Source: JABAQJ01 sp046327745
GTDB taxonomy: Bacteria > Gemmatimonadota > Gemmatimonadetes > Gemmatimonadales > Gemmatimonadaceae
NCBI GenBank assembly: GCA_046327745.1
Contig: JAXLXV010000008.1
Coordinates: 496,001 to 560,000 of the forward strand
Reading direction: 5' to 3'
Length of the DNA: 64,000 nucleotides
The position numbers were made by a program, and so were the translations under genes. The notes under the pieces are model-generated. The model saw only the letters and a program-made list of their open reading frames with translations, made no database searches and was not told the origin of the DNA. Shown here in pieces: positions 1 through 9,015 of the stretch (position 1 is its first letter; every line of letters begins with the position of its first letter).

Positions 1-68
1 TCAGGTCCATCTTCGCGTTCTCCCGTGCGAGTTCTCTCGCGCCATGCTAACGTCGTATGCCGGCGGCG

Positions 69-1439
69 CTATTCCGTGGCGATGGATTGCGTCCGATTGC
101 GAAACACCAGCCAATACACGGGGATGCCTGCCCCCACGAGGCCCAACACCACGAGTGCTCCCATACGGCTCTCTGGATTTCCGACGGCGTTCGCCAATAA
201 CCACAGACAGGTGGCAAGGAATACCAGCGGCACGATCGGGTAGCCTGGGGTTCGAAACGACGGCCGGTACGAGGGACGTCGCCGCAGCACAAAAATAGTT
301 CCGACGCCTAACGCGTAGAATGGAACCATGGCCGTCACATACGAGTCCGCCAGTTGGGCAAAGGAGCGCGACAAGACCAGGACGATGCCCAATCCAATGC
401 CCAGCAGGATCGCGACATGGGGCGTCTGGTATCGAGGATGTACCTTGGCCACAAAGCGGAAGAACAGACCGTCGTCCGCCATGGCGAAGAAGATGCGTGG
501 CGCCGTCAGGCAGGCTGTATGGAGTGAGCCGAGTGCTGAAATCACGACGATGATGCCGATGGCGGCCCGACCCACGCGTCCCACAAGTTGCTCGGCGACA
601 TCTGCGGCGACCAGCGGCGAGGACTGCATGGCATCCACCGAGAGCACGCTGAGATATCCAAGATTCGCGCCGACGTAGAGCGCGGTGACAATAAGTGTTC
701 CGGCGATCACGGCGCGAGGAAAGGTCTTCTCAGGGTCCCGTACCTCGCCGCCGACACGACTCAGGTCGCCCCAGCCGTCGTACGACCAAAGCACACCCAC
801 CAGCGCAAAGCCGAAGGACGAGAGATGAAAGGTCGCACCTGGCGGTTGCGCAAAGTGCCCGCCTGTCTTTGGCAGCCCCACGAGGACTGCCAGGAGAATC
901 AACACGAGCAATCCGCCGGCCCGGGCGATCGCCGTGGCGTTCACGAGCCGCGTACTCTGGCGCACCCCGACAATATTCACAGCTGCAACGATCGCCATCG
1001 CCAAGGCGGCCACGACGCGGGTCGAGCCAAGCGTAGGGTCCAGGCCCAGTACCCGATACGCATATTCGGCGAACGTGATAGAGACCGCGGCAAACGACAC
1101 ACCGCGGATGACGACCAATTCACTCCAGCCGAATAGAAACGCGGGAAGCGGACCCCACGCCTCCTTCAAGTAGGCGAACAGGCCTCCGGTGCGAGGCAGG
1201 GCGGACCCCACTTCTGCCATGGACAGCGCACCACTCAAGGCTAGCGCCCCGCCCACCAACCACACCGCCAGCAGCACCATCGGACTGCCCACCCGTTCGG
1301 CAACGACCGCGGGCGAACGAAAGATCCCCGAGCCGATCATCGATCCGACCACAATGGCAGTGGCCGAAAACGGTCCAATGACACGCGGCAAGCTGCGTGG
1401 TGCCGGTCGATCGCCGACAGCGGATGGTGCGCCGTTCAT
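69..1439 (-). CDS. APC-superfamily amino acid permease
   Basis: This 456-residue protein is a polytopic membrane transporter, probably moving amino acids across the inner membrane. The N-terminal helix carries the glycine-rich IVVGSMIGSGIF signature at about residues 30-41, where the substrate carboxylate binds in APC transporters. About twelve hydrophobic segments follow, ending in a short RNRTQSIATE tail. The size fits LAT/APC members (430-500 residues). It overlaps the upstream aminotransferase-like gene by an ATGA, so the two are probably translated together and may share a substrate. The specific amino acid cannot be read from the sequence. Nothing gene-like lies in the 68 bases beyond its stop codon. 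Confidence 0.85.
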   Translation of the reverse strand: MNGAPSAVGDRPAPRSLPRVIGPFSATAIVVGSMIGSGIFRSPAVVAERVGSPMVLLAVWLVGGALALSGALSMAEVGSALPRTGGLFAYLKEAWGPLPAFLFGWSELVVIRGVSFAAVSITFAEYAYRVLGLDPTLGSTRVVAALAMAIVAAVNIVGVRQSTRLVNATAIARAGGLLVLILLAVLVGLPKTGGHFAQPPGATFHLSSFGFALVGVLWSYDGWGDLSRVGGEVRDPEKTFPRAVIAGTLIVTALYVGANLGYLSVLSVDAMQSSPLVAADVAEQLVGRVGRAAIGIIVVISALGSLHTACLTAPRIFFAMADDGLFFRFVAKVHPRYQTPHVAILLGIGLGIVLVLSRSFAQLADSYVTAMVPFYALGVGTIFVLRRRPSYRPSFRTPGYPIVPLVFLATCLWLLANAVGNPESRMGALVVLGLVGAGIPVYWLVFRNRTQSIATE

Positions 1440-2644
1440 GACGTGGGAACGCTCACACGACCAGCGAGGATTGCGCCCAGCCGGGACACTCCTTCGTCCA
1501 CTTCATCCATGGTGTTGTAGCAGTGCGGCGAAAAACGGAGCATGCCTTCCCGCAGGGAGTGAATAGCGCCGTGAGCGCGCAGTGCCTTCGACCGAGCCAG
1601 CGCATCTGGTACACGAACGCTCACGATGCCCAGCCGGCGCGTGACTTCGTGCGGCGTGACCAGGTGAACGTGCGGAAGCGCGCCCAGTCGCTCGATGAGG
1701 CGACTCGCCAGTCGTTCCACCTGGCCCTGGACGAACGACAAGCCTAACGAGAGAAGCAGGTCGACACTCTCGCCCAGTGCCGCCAAGTCTTGTGACGGTA
1801 GAGTCATCACCTCGAAGCGCCGCGCGTCATCATGCAGTGGATCCCCGGCCGCTGGCGCCTTCGTATTGGCCTCCTGCCACGGGCCAAACATCCACCCGAT
1901 CGCCGGTGGATTCATATGGGGGATGAGTTCTCGTCGGACGTACGCGAAGCCGGCGCCCCATGGCGCCAGCAGCCATTTGAAGCCGCCACAGGCCAGCACG
2001 TCGATGCCGCAGGCTCGCACGTCACAGTCTGTCGCCCCCAGTCCTTGCATGGCATCGACGACAAAGAACACGCCGCGCTCACGACAAGCGGCGCCAAGTC
2101 GCTCAAGGTCAAGACGCACACCGTGACCGTACCCCACCCACGATACGGCCAGCACCTTTGCGTCGGTGGCATCAAGGGCCTGAATCAAGGCCTCCTCGTC
2201 TGGCCCGTGCTCGCTCAACGGGACCTCGTGGACACTGAGACGTCGCTCTGGTTGAGGGGCGCGCCAGCAGGCCACCACGGTGGGAAACTCACCTGCCGGA
2301 CTCACGATCACGTCGCCGTCTCGCAGAGGAAGAGCCTGCGCCGCCAGACTCAACCCGTACGACGTATTCGGCATGAGTGCGATCTCTTGCGGTGTCGCGT
2401 GCACAAGTGCCGCACAACATTGTCGCGTCCGGTCCAACGCCGGAAAGATCGTGTCGTGATCCGTGATGGTCCACGGACGCGCCCGCCGGTGCGTCCAGTC
2501 GTCCAGCAGTTGAACACTGCGTGCCGGTAGCGGGCCAGTCGCCGCGTTGTTCAAGTAGACGATGTTCGCGGGATCGCGCCCCGCCCAGGGGAACTCGCTG
2601 GCGCGTAGCGCGGCGGTGTCGAACTCGTGAGGGTTGCCGATCAT
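1436..2644 (-). CDS. Class V aminotransferase / cysteine-desulfurase-like PLP enzyme
   Basis: This is a fold-type I PLP enzyme of about 402 residues, related to isopenicillin N epimerase-like and kynureninase-like proteins. Visible marks are YLNNAATGPLP near the N-terminus, FFVVDAMQGLG (the aspartate that contacts the PLP ring nitrogen) and GGFKWLLAPWGAGF, where the lysine forms the internal aldimine. It lacks the mobile cysteine loop of SufS, so sulfur transfer is unlikely. The ATG at 2644 is preferred because homology starts just after it; a GTG at 2695 would add 17 residues. It is coupled to the downstream permease. The substrate is unknown. Confidence 0.8.
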   Translation of the reverse strand: MIGNPHEFDTAALRASEFPWAGRDPANIVYLNNAATGPLPARSVQLLDDWTHRRARPWTITDHDTIFPALDRTRQCCAALVHATPQEIALMPNTSYGLSLAAQALPLRDGDVIVSPAGEFPTVVACWRAPQPERRLSVHEVPLSEHGPDEEALIQALDATDAKVLAVSWVGYGHGVRLDLERLGAACRERGVFFVVDAMQGLGATDCDVRACGIDVLACGGFKWLLAPWGAGFAYVRRELIPHMNPPAIGWMFGPWQEANTKAPAAGDPLHDDARRFEVMTLPSQDLAALGESVDLLLSLGLSFVQGQVERLASRLIERLGALPHVHLVTPHEVTRRLGIVSVRVPDALARSKALRAHGAIHSLREGMLRFSPHCYNTMDEVDEGVSRLGAILAGRVSVPTS

Positions 2645-2854
2645 GGCATGCGGATTTGCGGTGAACCTCGAGTCGTCGAGCGGACATGCGGGCACTCAGT
2701 GCAGCGCACGAAGATCGCACGGGAGTGACGCCGGCGCGAGACGGCTCGACGGTCGTACGTGTGCTTGCACCCGAAAGGACCGGCTCGTGGACGCTCCGCC
2801 CGCCGGAGCCAACGCGGCGCTGGACGCCCGGGGGGCGCCAGCTAGCTTGCAAAC

Positions 2855-3943
2855 ATGCGCGACGTCGTACGAATCCTGTTGTTGGCGGATACACACCTTG
2901 GGTTTGACCTGCCGGTGCAGCCCAGGGTCCGACGGCGGCGCCGCGGCCACGACTTTCTCGCGAACTACGAAGCGGCCTTACGGCCTGCACTCGATCGCCG
3001 TGTTGACCTGATCGTCCACGGTGGAGACGTCTTTCACCGCTCGCATCCGCCATCAACCGTGGCCTTTCAGGCGTTCGAGCCGCTCACCCGGGCGGCAGAC
3101 GCTGGCGTGCCCGTGTACATCGTGCCGGGCAACCATGAACGCGGCCGCCTCCCACACCTGCGATTTGCGCAGCATCCCGACATACGGATCTTCGATACCC
3201 CGCGAACTTATGTGGCCGACGTCCGTGGAGTGCGCATCGCCTTGGCTGGCTTCCCGTCTGAGCGTGATGACGTCCGCAACAAGTTTCCAGATCTGCTTGC
3301 ACAAACAGGCTGGCGCGACGTCGCAGCACAAGCGACCCTGCTCTGCGCCCACCAGTGCGTAGAAGGTGCCACCGTGGGCCCGGCGGACTTCACTTTCACC
3401 ACGGCGGCCGACGTCATCCGCTGCCGCGACCTGCCGTCAGACCTGACGGGAGTCCTGTCCGGACACATTCACCGCCATCAGGTGCTCACACGCGACCTGC
3501 GAGGTCGCCCGTTGGCCGCGCCCGTTCTGTACCCTGGCTCGATCGAACGAACGTCGATCGCCGAGGCGGATGAAGCCAAGGGCTACATGATCGTCGAGGT
3601 CGCGTTGGATCACGATGGCGCGCAGTTGAACTGGGAATTCGTGGAGCTCCCCGCGCGGCCACTGGTGGTGCGCGACCTCACACTGACCGGTGCAGCTGAC
3701 GATGAGGCCGAACTTCGTATCGCCGCAATGATCAGGGAGGTGCCAACGGATGCCGTCCTCACGATCCGCGTGACTGGTGACGCCCCTGTGGAGTCCCTCC
3801 GGCTGCCGTCAGCCGCTCGCCTTCGGGACCTGGCACCGGAAACCATGAACGTCGAGCTGCGCGTGCCTGGGAGAATCGCAGGGCGACCAAGGCCACCCGG
3901 GAGTCACGCCGAACCTGTCTTGGAGTTGCCGCTTGGACTCTGA
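2855..3943 (+). CDS. Metallophosphoesterase, SbcD/Mre11-like nuclease
   Basis: This 362-residue protein belongs to the calcineurin-like phosphoesterases that include the DNA repair nuclease SbcD/Mre11. The dinuclear metal motifs are all present in order: LLADTHLGFD (residues 8-17), HGGDVFHRS, VPGNHERG, CAHQCVEG and SGHIHRHQ. The C-terminal third resembles the capping domain of SbcD. No SbcC/Rad50 ATPase gene is adjacent, so it may act alone or with a partner encoded elsewhere. The gene is divergent from the PLP enzyme. It ends 16 bases from the convergent AraC gene. Confidence 0.8.
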   Translation: MRDVVRILLLADTHLGFDLPVQPRVRRRRRGHDFLANYEAALRPALDRRVDLIVHGGDVFHRSHPPSTVAFQAFEPLTRAADAGVPVYIVPGNHERGRLPHLRFAQHPDIRIFDTPRTYVADVRGVRIALAGFPSERDDVRNKFPDLLAQTGWRDVAAQATLLCAHQCVEGATVGPADFTFTTAADVIRCRDLPSDLTGVLSGHIHRHQVLTRDLRGRPLAAPVLYPGSIERTSIAEADEAKGYMIVEVALDHDGAQLNWEFVELPARPLVVRDLTLTGAADDEAELRIAAMIREVPTDAVLTIRVTGDAPVESLRLPSAARLRDLAPETMNVELRVPGRIAGRPRPPGSHAEPVLELPLGL

Positions 3944-3959
3944 CGGCGCGCGGCCGAGG

Positions 3960-4820
3960 CTAATCGCGTGACTGGAAGAGGGCCCGGTAGCTGCCGGGGG
4001 TCATCGTGCACGATCGTCGAAATGCCGTCGTGAGATGGCTTTGGTCAACGAAGCCGCACGATACGGCCACTTGGCTCAACGGCCAGTTCGAAGTTGTCAG
4101 CAGCGCCGCCGCGCGCTGCAGGCGAGCTTGGCGCAGTACGTCCCCCGGCGTCTGACCCAACTGCTTCCGAAACACGCGCGCTAAGTACACGGGATGCACG
4201 TCGCAGGCACGCGCGATCTCGGCGATGGAAATCTCTTCCGTGCAACGGTCGTGTAGCAGCTCCAACGCCCGGCCGAACCATGAGGGTGCGTGCCGCGACG
4301 TGTTCGACGACGTCGTGGGGACCGCGTACCGCGAGAGGAGTTCCAGCACCAAGGCATCCAGCTCAAGCGGCATCGGTGGTTGACGCTCCAAGGCGGTAGC
4401 TAGGCAGGCGGCGGCGACCATGGTGCGTGGGTCGCAACGATACACGGCATCGCGCATCAGGCGGTGGCCGTCCGCCGCCGATTCCCACAGGCTTGCCGAC
4501 AATCCGATCGAGAGAAAACGGCCGGTGACTAGGCGTCCGGTGCGCGCGTAGTGATCGCGGTGGGTTGTGCCTGGCGGGTTGTACACGACCGCAGGCGCTC
4601 GGGACACCGACGGGGCCCCAGCCGCGGAACTGCAGTATCCCCCCGAAAGGTGCAGGATCAGGTGCGCCGTGTCGTGGGTGTGCAGTTGAACGTCCAGCGT
4701 TGGATCGGGACGCATGAACGCCAATACCGCGTCGTCAGTCGCAACACGCCGTTCGAACGAGCCAAAATTCTGGCCGAATGTGAGGCGCGGTGAACCCCCG
4801 CTAGGCGTGGCATATGACAT
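3960..4820 (-). CDS. AraC-family transcriptional regulator
   Basis: This 286-residue regulator has an N-terminal cupin-like sensing domain (LHTHDTAHLILHLSGGY at about residues 55-71) and a C-terminal pair of helix-turn-helix motifs (ISIAEIARACDVHPVYLARVFRKQ and LSQVAVSCGFVDQSHLTTAFRR). The second carries the conserved AraC consensus. The start at 4820 is chosen because upstream codons lack any conserved sequence. The inducer and targets are unknown. No obvious operon partner lies next to it; the neighbour across the 3' end is convergent and the next gene is divergent. Confidence 0.85.
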   Translation of the reverse strand: MSYATPSGGSPRLTFGQNFGSFERRVATDDAVLAFMRPDPTLDVQLHTHDTAHLILHLSGGYCSSAAGAPSVSRAPAVVYNPPGTTHRDHYARTGRLVTGRFLSIGLSASLWESAADGHRLMRDAVYRCDPRTMVAAACLATALERQPPMPLELDALVLELLSRYAVPTTSSNTSRHAPSWFGRALELLHDRCTEEISIAEIARACDVHPVYLARVFRKQLGQTPGDVLRQARLQRAAALLTTSNWPLSQVAVSCGFVDQSHLTTAFRRSCTMTPGSYRALFQSRD

Positions 4821-5120
4821 GGCGGTCGTACGCCGTGGACGGCCCTGCGGTTTCACGACCTGCCTTAGGGCGATACCCTCTCAATACGTCGCGACAATCC
4901 CGGGGCCTACCGGCCAACTTGACCGTCAGGGCGCCGCCGAGCGCGCCGATCGTGGAGCGAACCCGGATCTGGCCGCACGGCGATCGAACCGTCGCCACGC
5001 ACTCGACATTTCATCGGTCGCTGTGCAATTCTTCGGCACAGGCATGTTGGCATCGCTCGTACGTCATGCCAGCTACAAACGCGCAGCATTGATTCTCGTC
5101 CGTTGCACCGAGGTAGCACG
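4821..5120. other. Intergenic region between divergent regulators
   Basis: This 300-base gap separates the AraC gene and the response regulator gene, which diverge. It must hold both promoters. I see a possible minus-35 TTGGCA near 5046 facing the response regulator but no convincing minus-10 at standard spacing. No tRNA, small RNA or supported small ORF was recognised. Confidence 0.4.
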
Positions 5121-5780
5121 ATGCGCCGAATCGCGGTGATGATCGCCGACGATCATCCGCTGGTGAGTCAGGGTCTCAAGGCCGTGCTCAAGCCGCAGTA
5201 TTTTGTCGTGGCCGTTGAAAGCGACGCGCGGGAGATCATCACGACGGCCCTCAAGCACACGCCCGAGGTGATCATCCTGGACGTGTCCATGCCACACCGG
5301 AACGGGCTGGAGCTTATTCCCGAGCTGATCGCCGCGGTGCCGGAGATCAAGATCGTGGTCGTGACGATGCACGTGGACCGCACGCTGGCCGATTTAGCGA
5401 TGCAGGCTGGAGCGCACGCCTTTCTGCCCAAGGAGGCCTCGGCGGACGAGCTCAACAGTGCCATTGGTGAGGTCTTGGCAGGGAAGCGATTCATCTCGCC
5501 CCGTGTCCCGCGCCGGTCGTTCCGCGACGGTGCCGCGGTCGAGCATCCGGAACTGGACCGCCTAACGCCACGTCACCTGGAGATTCTCCGGTTGATCGGC
5601 GCGGGCAAGAGCACCGGGGAGATCGCCGAGGAATTGAAACTCAGTCCGCGCACGGTTGAGTTCCATCGGGCCAGCATGCGTAAGGCGCTGGGTATCACCA
5701 CGGAGTTAGGCCTCATGCGCTTTGCCATCATGCTGCAGTTCGGAGGCGATGGCGGTGCGTCCACCACCGCGGATGCCTGA
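5121..5780 (+). CDS. NarL/LuxR-family response regulator
   Basis: This 219-residue two-component response regulator has an N-terminal receiver domain with the acidic pair ADDHP, the phosphoacceptor aspartate in VIILDVSMP, the conserved threonine in VVTMHVD and the lysine in FLPKEAS. After a short linker comes a LuxR-type helix-turn-helix (LTPRHLEILRLIGAGKSTGEIAEELKLSPRTVEFH). The ATG at 5121 begins directly with the receiver beta-strand; an upstream ATG at 5103 would add six residues. No histidine kinase is adjacent, so it is an orphan regulator here. The gene downstream is of unknown function and may be co-transcribed. Confidence 0.88.
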   Translation: MRRIAVMIADDHPLVSQGLKAVLKPQYFVVAVESDAREIITTALKHTPEVIILDVSMPHRNGLELIPELIAAVPEIKIVVVTMHVDRTLADLAMQAGAHAFLPKEASADELNSAIGEVLAGKRFISPRVPRRSFRDGAAVEHPELDRLTPRHLEILRLIGAGKSTGEIAEELKLSPRTVEFHRASMRKALGITTELGLMRFAIMLQFGGDGGASTTADA

Positions 5781-5878
5781 CGAGAAACGACGTGTGTCGC
5801 GGGGCCGTTACGTCATCGTGGCGTAACTAGGGTTTGCACGAGTGTACAGTCTGGCGAGCGGGGTCTATCCTGCGTGCC

Positions 5879-6673
5879 ATGAGCAGCCCACTTCCTCTTC
5901 TCGTGCTGGAGCCGCCCTACGCCATGGTGCGTTGGTTGCGCGATGACGCGCCGCCCATGGGGTCCGTGCTCCTTGTTGATACGGTCATGCGCGCGCCGTC
6001 AATGTCAGACTTGCGGGCGATGATGGATGTCGCGCCTTGGTGTCCGGTATGTATCCTGACGGATCGCCGCATCGGCGGCCGCGGGACGCGACGAGTGCCG
6101 CGCACCTGTCAGGTCGTTGGCCTGGATGGTCAGGGCGACGGGACCAATGCTATTCTGCGATCGGTCGACGACCGACCGCGACCCACACCAAGCACGCTGG
6201 TCGAATGGATCGTTAGGCGTACGAAGATCCACGCCATCGGTCGCACATTGTCCGACCTCTTCTCGCGACCCCTGCTGCGTCGCGTTGAGGCAGGCTACCT
6301 GCCATTCCAGGCACGCGACCATTTGGCCATGCTCGGCACATGGAACGCCCTCGACTGGCAGCACGCGGCGCAATTCGCCGAGTATGCCGCCGATCGCACC
6401 TCACTCAATCGCTTGTTGAGTGACTCAGCGCCCTGCGCCGTGGAAACCCGCGAACGCATGCAGGACCTGCTGGGTGTTTCCGATCGCGAGTTCCATGTCG
6501 CCCACGGATGGGAGTGGGTGTTGGAGCTGTCGCTCCGGCGCAGTGGGTGCTTCGAGCAAGGGGCGAAGGATTTTCGTCGAATGGTTCAGCGGCGGTCTGC
6601 CATGCCGGTTCGGTCCACGGGGCTTCCTGCGTACGCCATGCGGGAGTCGTCCGGTCAACGGCAGATTGCGTAG
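5879..6673 (+). CDS. Hypothetical protein, 264 aa
   Basis: I do not recognise this protein. It starts at an ATG directly before SSPLPLLVLEPP and has no signal peptide or membrane segment. The first 110 residues (VLLVDTV, CILTDRR, VVGLDG) have the alternating hydrophobic pattern of a Rossmann-like or degenerate receiver fold. The rest is helical (TLVEWIVRRTKIHAIGRTLSDLF, then a Trp-rich section) and could be a DNA-binding or docking domain. It follows the response regulator on the same strand by about 100 bases. Codon use looks native. A degenerate regulator is a guess only. Confidence 0.6.
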   Translation: MSSPLPLLVLEPPYAMVRWLRDDAPPMGSVLLVDTVMRAPSMSDLRAMMDVAPWCPVCILTDRRIGGRGTRRVPRTCQVVGLDGQGDGTNAILRSVDDRPRPTPSTLVEWIVRRTKIHAIGRTLSDLFSRPLLRRVEAGYLPFQARDHLAMLGTWNALDWQHAAQFAEYAADRTSLNRLLSDSAPCAVETRERMQDLLGVSDREFHVAHGWEWVLELSLRRSGCFEQGAKDFRRMVQRRSAMPVRSTGLPAYAMRESSGQRQIA

Positions 6674-6682
6674 GAGTTCCTT

Positions 6683-6943
6683 GTGCCAAACGCGCGTCTA
6701 ATCGAAACGGGAACGGGGCACGCGACGGTGCGGGGTTCATGGCAGGCCGCTGGTGGCATGCGGGCTCCGGGTCCTGGGTTGGGAGCGGAGCGACACTGGG
6801 GTGGACGGACCACTGTTGAGCCCCGCATGCTGCCGCGTCCCGCTACTTGGCAGGAACGCGTGGCGACGCTGTTGCGTGACGCCTATCGACACTCACCGGC
6901 GGTTCCCCTCGGTGGTCGTCCCCGGCAGTTCGGATCTCGTTAG
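6683..6943 (+). CDS. Possible small protein, 86 aa
   Basis: A GTG at 6683 lies six bases after AGGAG (6672-6676), a good ribosome binding site, and opens an 86-residue frame rich in Arg, Gly and Pro. Its stop codon is supplied by the dispersed motif copy at 6938, which also supplies the stop of the convergent Rieske gene. I recognise no family. Composition is compatible with a chance open frame, so it is listed as possible only; otherwise this 266-base gap contains nothing else I can name. Confidence 0.3.
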   Translation: MPNARLIETGTGHATVRGSWQAAGGMRAPGPGLGAERHWGGRTTVEPRMLPRPATWQERVATLLRDAYRHSPAVPLGGRPRQFGSR

Positions 6944-7254
6944 GTCTGCGGCGAGTCCAATACCACCCGGCTTCCCACAACACGCACGGCCACTGGGGTA
7001 AGGTCCGCTTCGGCGGGGCCGCGGCGCAGCGCACCGGTGCGGCAGTCAAATCGCGCGCCGTGCCACGTGCACTCCAACTCACACCCGCTCAGTAGGTCGC
7101 CGGCCGACAGCGGCATCCCGTTGTGCGGACACTCGTCCAGGAACGCCGTCACCTGCGTGCCGGAGCGAACCAGACAAATGGCCCGCCCGTCGGGCAGACG
7201 CACGGGAAGCACACCGGGATCGGGAATGTCGTCCAGGGCCGAGAGGTCGTCCAC
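6940..7254 (-). CDS. Small Rieske 2Fe-2S ferredoxin of the SUF operon
   Basis: This 104-residue soluble protein is a Rieske ferredoxin-like domain. The ligand motifs are CPHNGM (about residues 38-43) and CTWHGA (about residues 59-64), the Cys-x-His and Cys-x2-His pairs that hold the 2Fe-2S cluster. It is the last gene of the SUF operon, 27 bases after sufU. Similar small Rieske proteins accompany suf genes in Actinobacteria and elsewhere, where their role is unclear; electron donation to cluster assembly or to an oxygenase is possible. Its TAA stop lies inside a copy of the CGTTAGG motif. Confidence 0.85.
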   Translation of the reverse strand: MDDLSALDDIPDPGVLPVRLPDGRAICLVRSGTQVTAFLDECPHNGMPLSAGDLLSGCELECTWHGARFDCRTGALRRGPAEADLTPVAVRVVGSRVVLDSPQT

Positions 7255-7281
7255 GGTAGGGAGGTTCGGGTCGGACGACGA

Positions 7282-7743
7282 CTAGGACGTCGCGCCGGGC
7301 GGCGAGGCGGCGCCGTCACCTGCAACGGCCTCGTGAAGAGCGTGCCAGGCCAGCGTGGCACACTTCACCCGCGTTGGCAGACGGGAAACGCCGGCAAAGG
7401 CCTCCAGACGCCCAAGGCTCGCGCGGGTTTCCGCGTCCGCGGTGCCGGTCACCAGTGCATGGAACCGTTCAAACAACGCCTCGGCCTCGGCCTTGGTCTT
7501 TCCCTTGACCGCCTGGGTCATCATGGAGGCAGACGCCTTGGAGATGGCACACCCTTCGCCGCGAAAGCGCACGTCGGCGACGCGGTCACCGTCGAACTTT
7601 ACCCACAGTTGCAGCTTGTCACCGCACAGGGGATTGTGTCCATGCACGGTGCGGGATGCGTCGGCGAGTTCCCCCCAGTTCCGGGGCGAACGATTGTGCT
7701 CCAGGATGACCTCCTGGTATACGCCGGTCAGATCCATGGTCAC
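7282..7743 (-). CDS. sufU: SufU, iron-sulfur assembly / zinc-dependent sulfurtransferase
   Basis: SufU accepts sulfur from the SufS persulfide for cluster assembly in the SufBCD system. The 153-residue protein has the three conserved cysteines in NPLCGD, GEGCAIS and RVKCATL. A roughly 20-residue insertion between the second and third cysteine motifs distinguishes SufU from IscU. The GTG start at 7743 overlaps the sufS stop by four bases (GTGA), so the enzyme and its acceptor are translationally coupled; an ATG at 7737 is an alternative. No iscU-type chaperone genes are nearby. Confidence 0.92.
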   Translation of the reverse strand: MTMDLTGVYQEVILEHNRSPRNWGELADASRTVHGHNPLCGDKLQLWVKFDGDRVADVRFRGEGCAISKASASMMTQAVKGKTKAEAEALFERFHALVTGTADAETRASLGRLEAFAGVSRLPTRVKCATLAWHALHEAVAGDGAASPPGATS

Positions 7744-9011
7744 CCGAAGATGGCCCGCACGTTATGCAGTCCGCGGATCAAGGCGTCCACGTCGTCGCGA
7801 GTGGTATAGATGTAGAATGAAGCCCGCGCGGTGGAGGGCACGCCAAAGCGCCGCATCAGTGGCTGTGCACAGTGATGCCCCGCGCGCACGGCCACGCCGT
7901 CGGCGTCCAGGATCGTACCGATGTCATGCGGATGCACGCCATCCATGGTGAAGCTGAGCACCCCCGCCTTGTTGGGCGATGTTCCCATCACGTGCGTTCC
8001 GGGTACCTCGCGCAAGCGCTCCGTGGCATAGGCCAGGATGTCATGCTCGTGCGCCGCGACCGCGTCCATGCCCAGCTCCTCGAGATAAGCAATGGCCGGC
8101 GCGAAGCCGACGACCGCTGCGATATCCGGAGTGCCGGCTTCGAACTTGGAAGGCAATGGTGCGTACGACGTGCCCTCGAGCGTCACCGTGTCGATCATGT
8201 CGCCGCCCCCTTGGTACGGCGGCATGCGCTCCAGCCAGGACGTCTTCCCATACAACACGCCCACACCCGTGGGTCCGAGCATCTTGTGCCCGGAAAACGC
8301 GTAGAAATCGCAGTCCAGCGATTGCACATCCACCGTCAGGTGCGGCGCGGCTTGCGCCGCATCGATGAAGACAGCGGCGCCGGTGGCGTGCGCCATGGCC
8401 ACGATTCGCTCCACCGGGTTGATGGTCCCCATCGCGTTGGACACGTGGTTCACCGCCACCAGCTTGGTGCGCGGCGAAAGCAGATCGCCGAATGCCGCCA
8501 GGTCCAACTCACCGATCTCAGTGACGGGGATGAACTTCAGGACGGCGCCACTGCGTTCGGCGAGCATTTGCCACGGCACGAAGTTCGAGTGGTGCTCCAA
8601 CACGGAGACGATGATCTCGTCACCCGCGCGCACAAACGCCTGCCCGAACGAGGTCGCCACCAGGTTCACGGCCTCGGTGGTGCCCCGCGTGAAGATCACC
8701 TCGTGGGCGTGCGGCGCATTGATGAAGCGTTGCACCGCCAGCCGCGTCTGGTCGTACAGCTGGGTCGCGCGCTCTGCGAGGTAGTGCACGCCACGATGAA
8801 TGTTGCCATTGGACGACTCGTAGTAGTCGCGAATGGCATCGATCACCACGCGGGGCTTCTGGCTTGTGGCCGCGCTGTCCAGGTACACGAGCGCCTTGCC
8901 GTGCACTCGTTGCTGAAGGATCGGAAAGTCTGCGCGAACCACCTGAGGATCGAACCGCGTTCGTTGATCCCTCGTTCGGGCGCTGCCCTCCATCGTACCG
9001 GACGTACTCAT
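7740..9011 (-). CDS. sufS: SufS cysteine desulfurase
   Basis: SufS is a PLP enzyme that removes sulfur from cysteine and holds it as a persulfide. The 423-residue protein shows the group II desulfurase pattern: VYLDSAATSQKP at the N-terminus, the PLP lysine in FSGHKMLGPTG and the catalytic cysteine in RAGHHCAQPL. It has an N-terminal extension of about 20 residues before the conserved core. It lies four bases after sufD and overlaps sufU, so the delivery chain SufS to SufU to SufBCD is encoded in one stretch. Confidence 0.95.
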   Translation of the reverse strand: MSTSGTMEGSARTRDQRTRFDPQVVRADFPILQQRVHGKALVYLDSAATSQKPRVVIDAIRDYYESSNGNIHRGVHYLAERATQLYDQTRLAVQRFINAPHAHEVIFTRGTTEAVNLVATSFGQAFVRAGDEIIVSVLEHHSNFVPWQMLAERSGAVLKFIPVTEIGELDLAAFGDLLSPRTKLVAVNHVSNAMGTINPVERIVAMAHATGAAVFIDAAQAAPHLTVDVQSLDCDFYAFSGHKMLGPTGVGVLYGKTSWLERMPPYQGGGDMIDTVTLEGTSYAPLPSKFEAGTPDIAAVVGFAPAIAYLEELGMDAVAAHEHDILAYATERLREVPGTHVMGTSPNKAGVLSFTMDGVHPHDIGTILDADGVAVRAGHHCAQPLMRRFGVPSTARASFYIYTTRDDVDALIRGLHNVRAIFG

Positions 9012-9015
9012 GCGA

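Noticed and set aside
1..68. Short minus-strand frame at the window start
   Set aside because: It is a shadow frame overlapping the permease gene with no start signal; the 68 bases hold nothing I can support.
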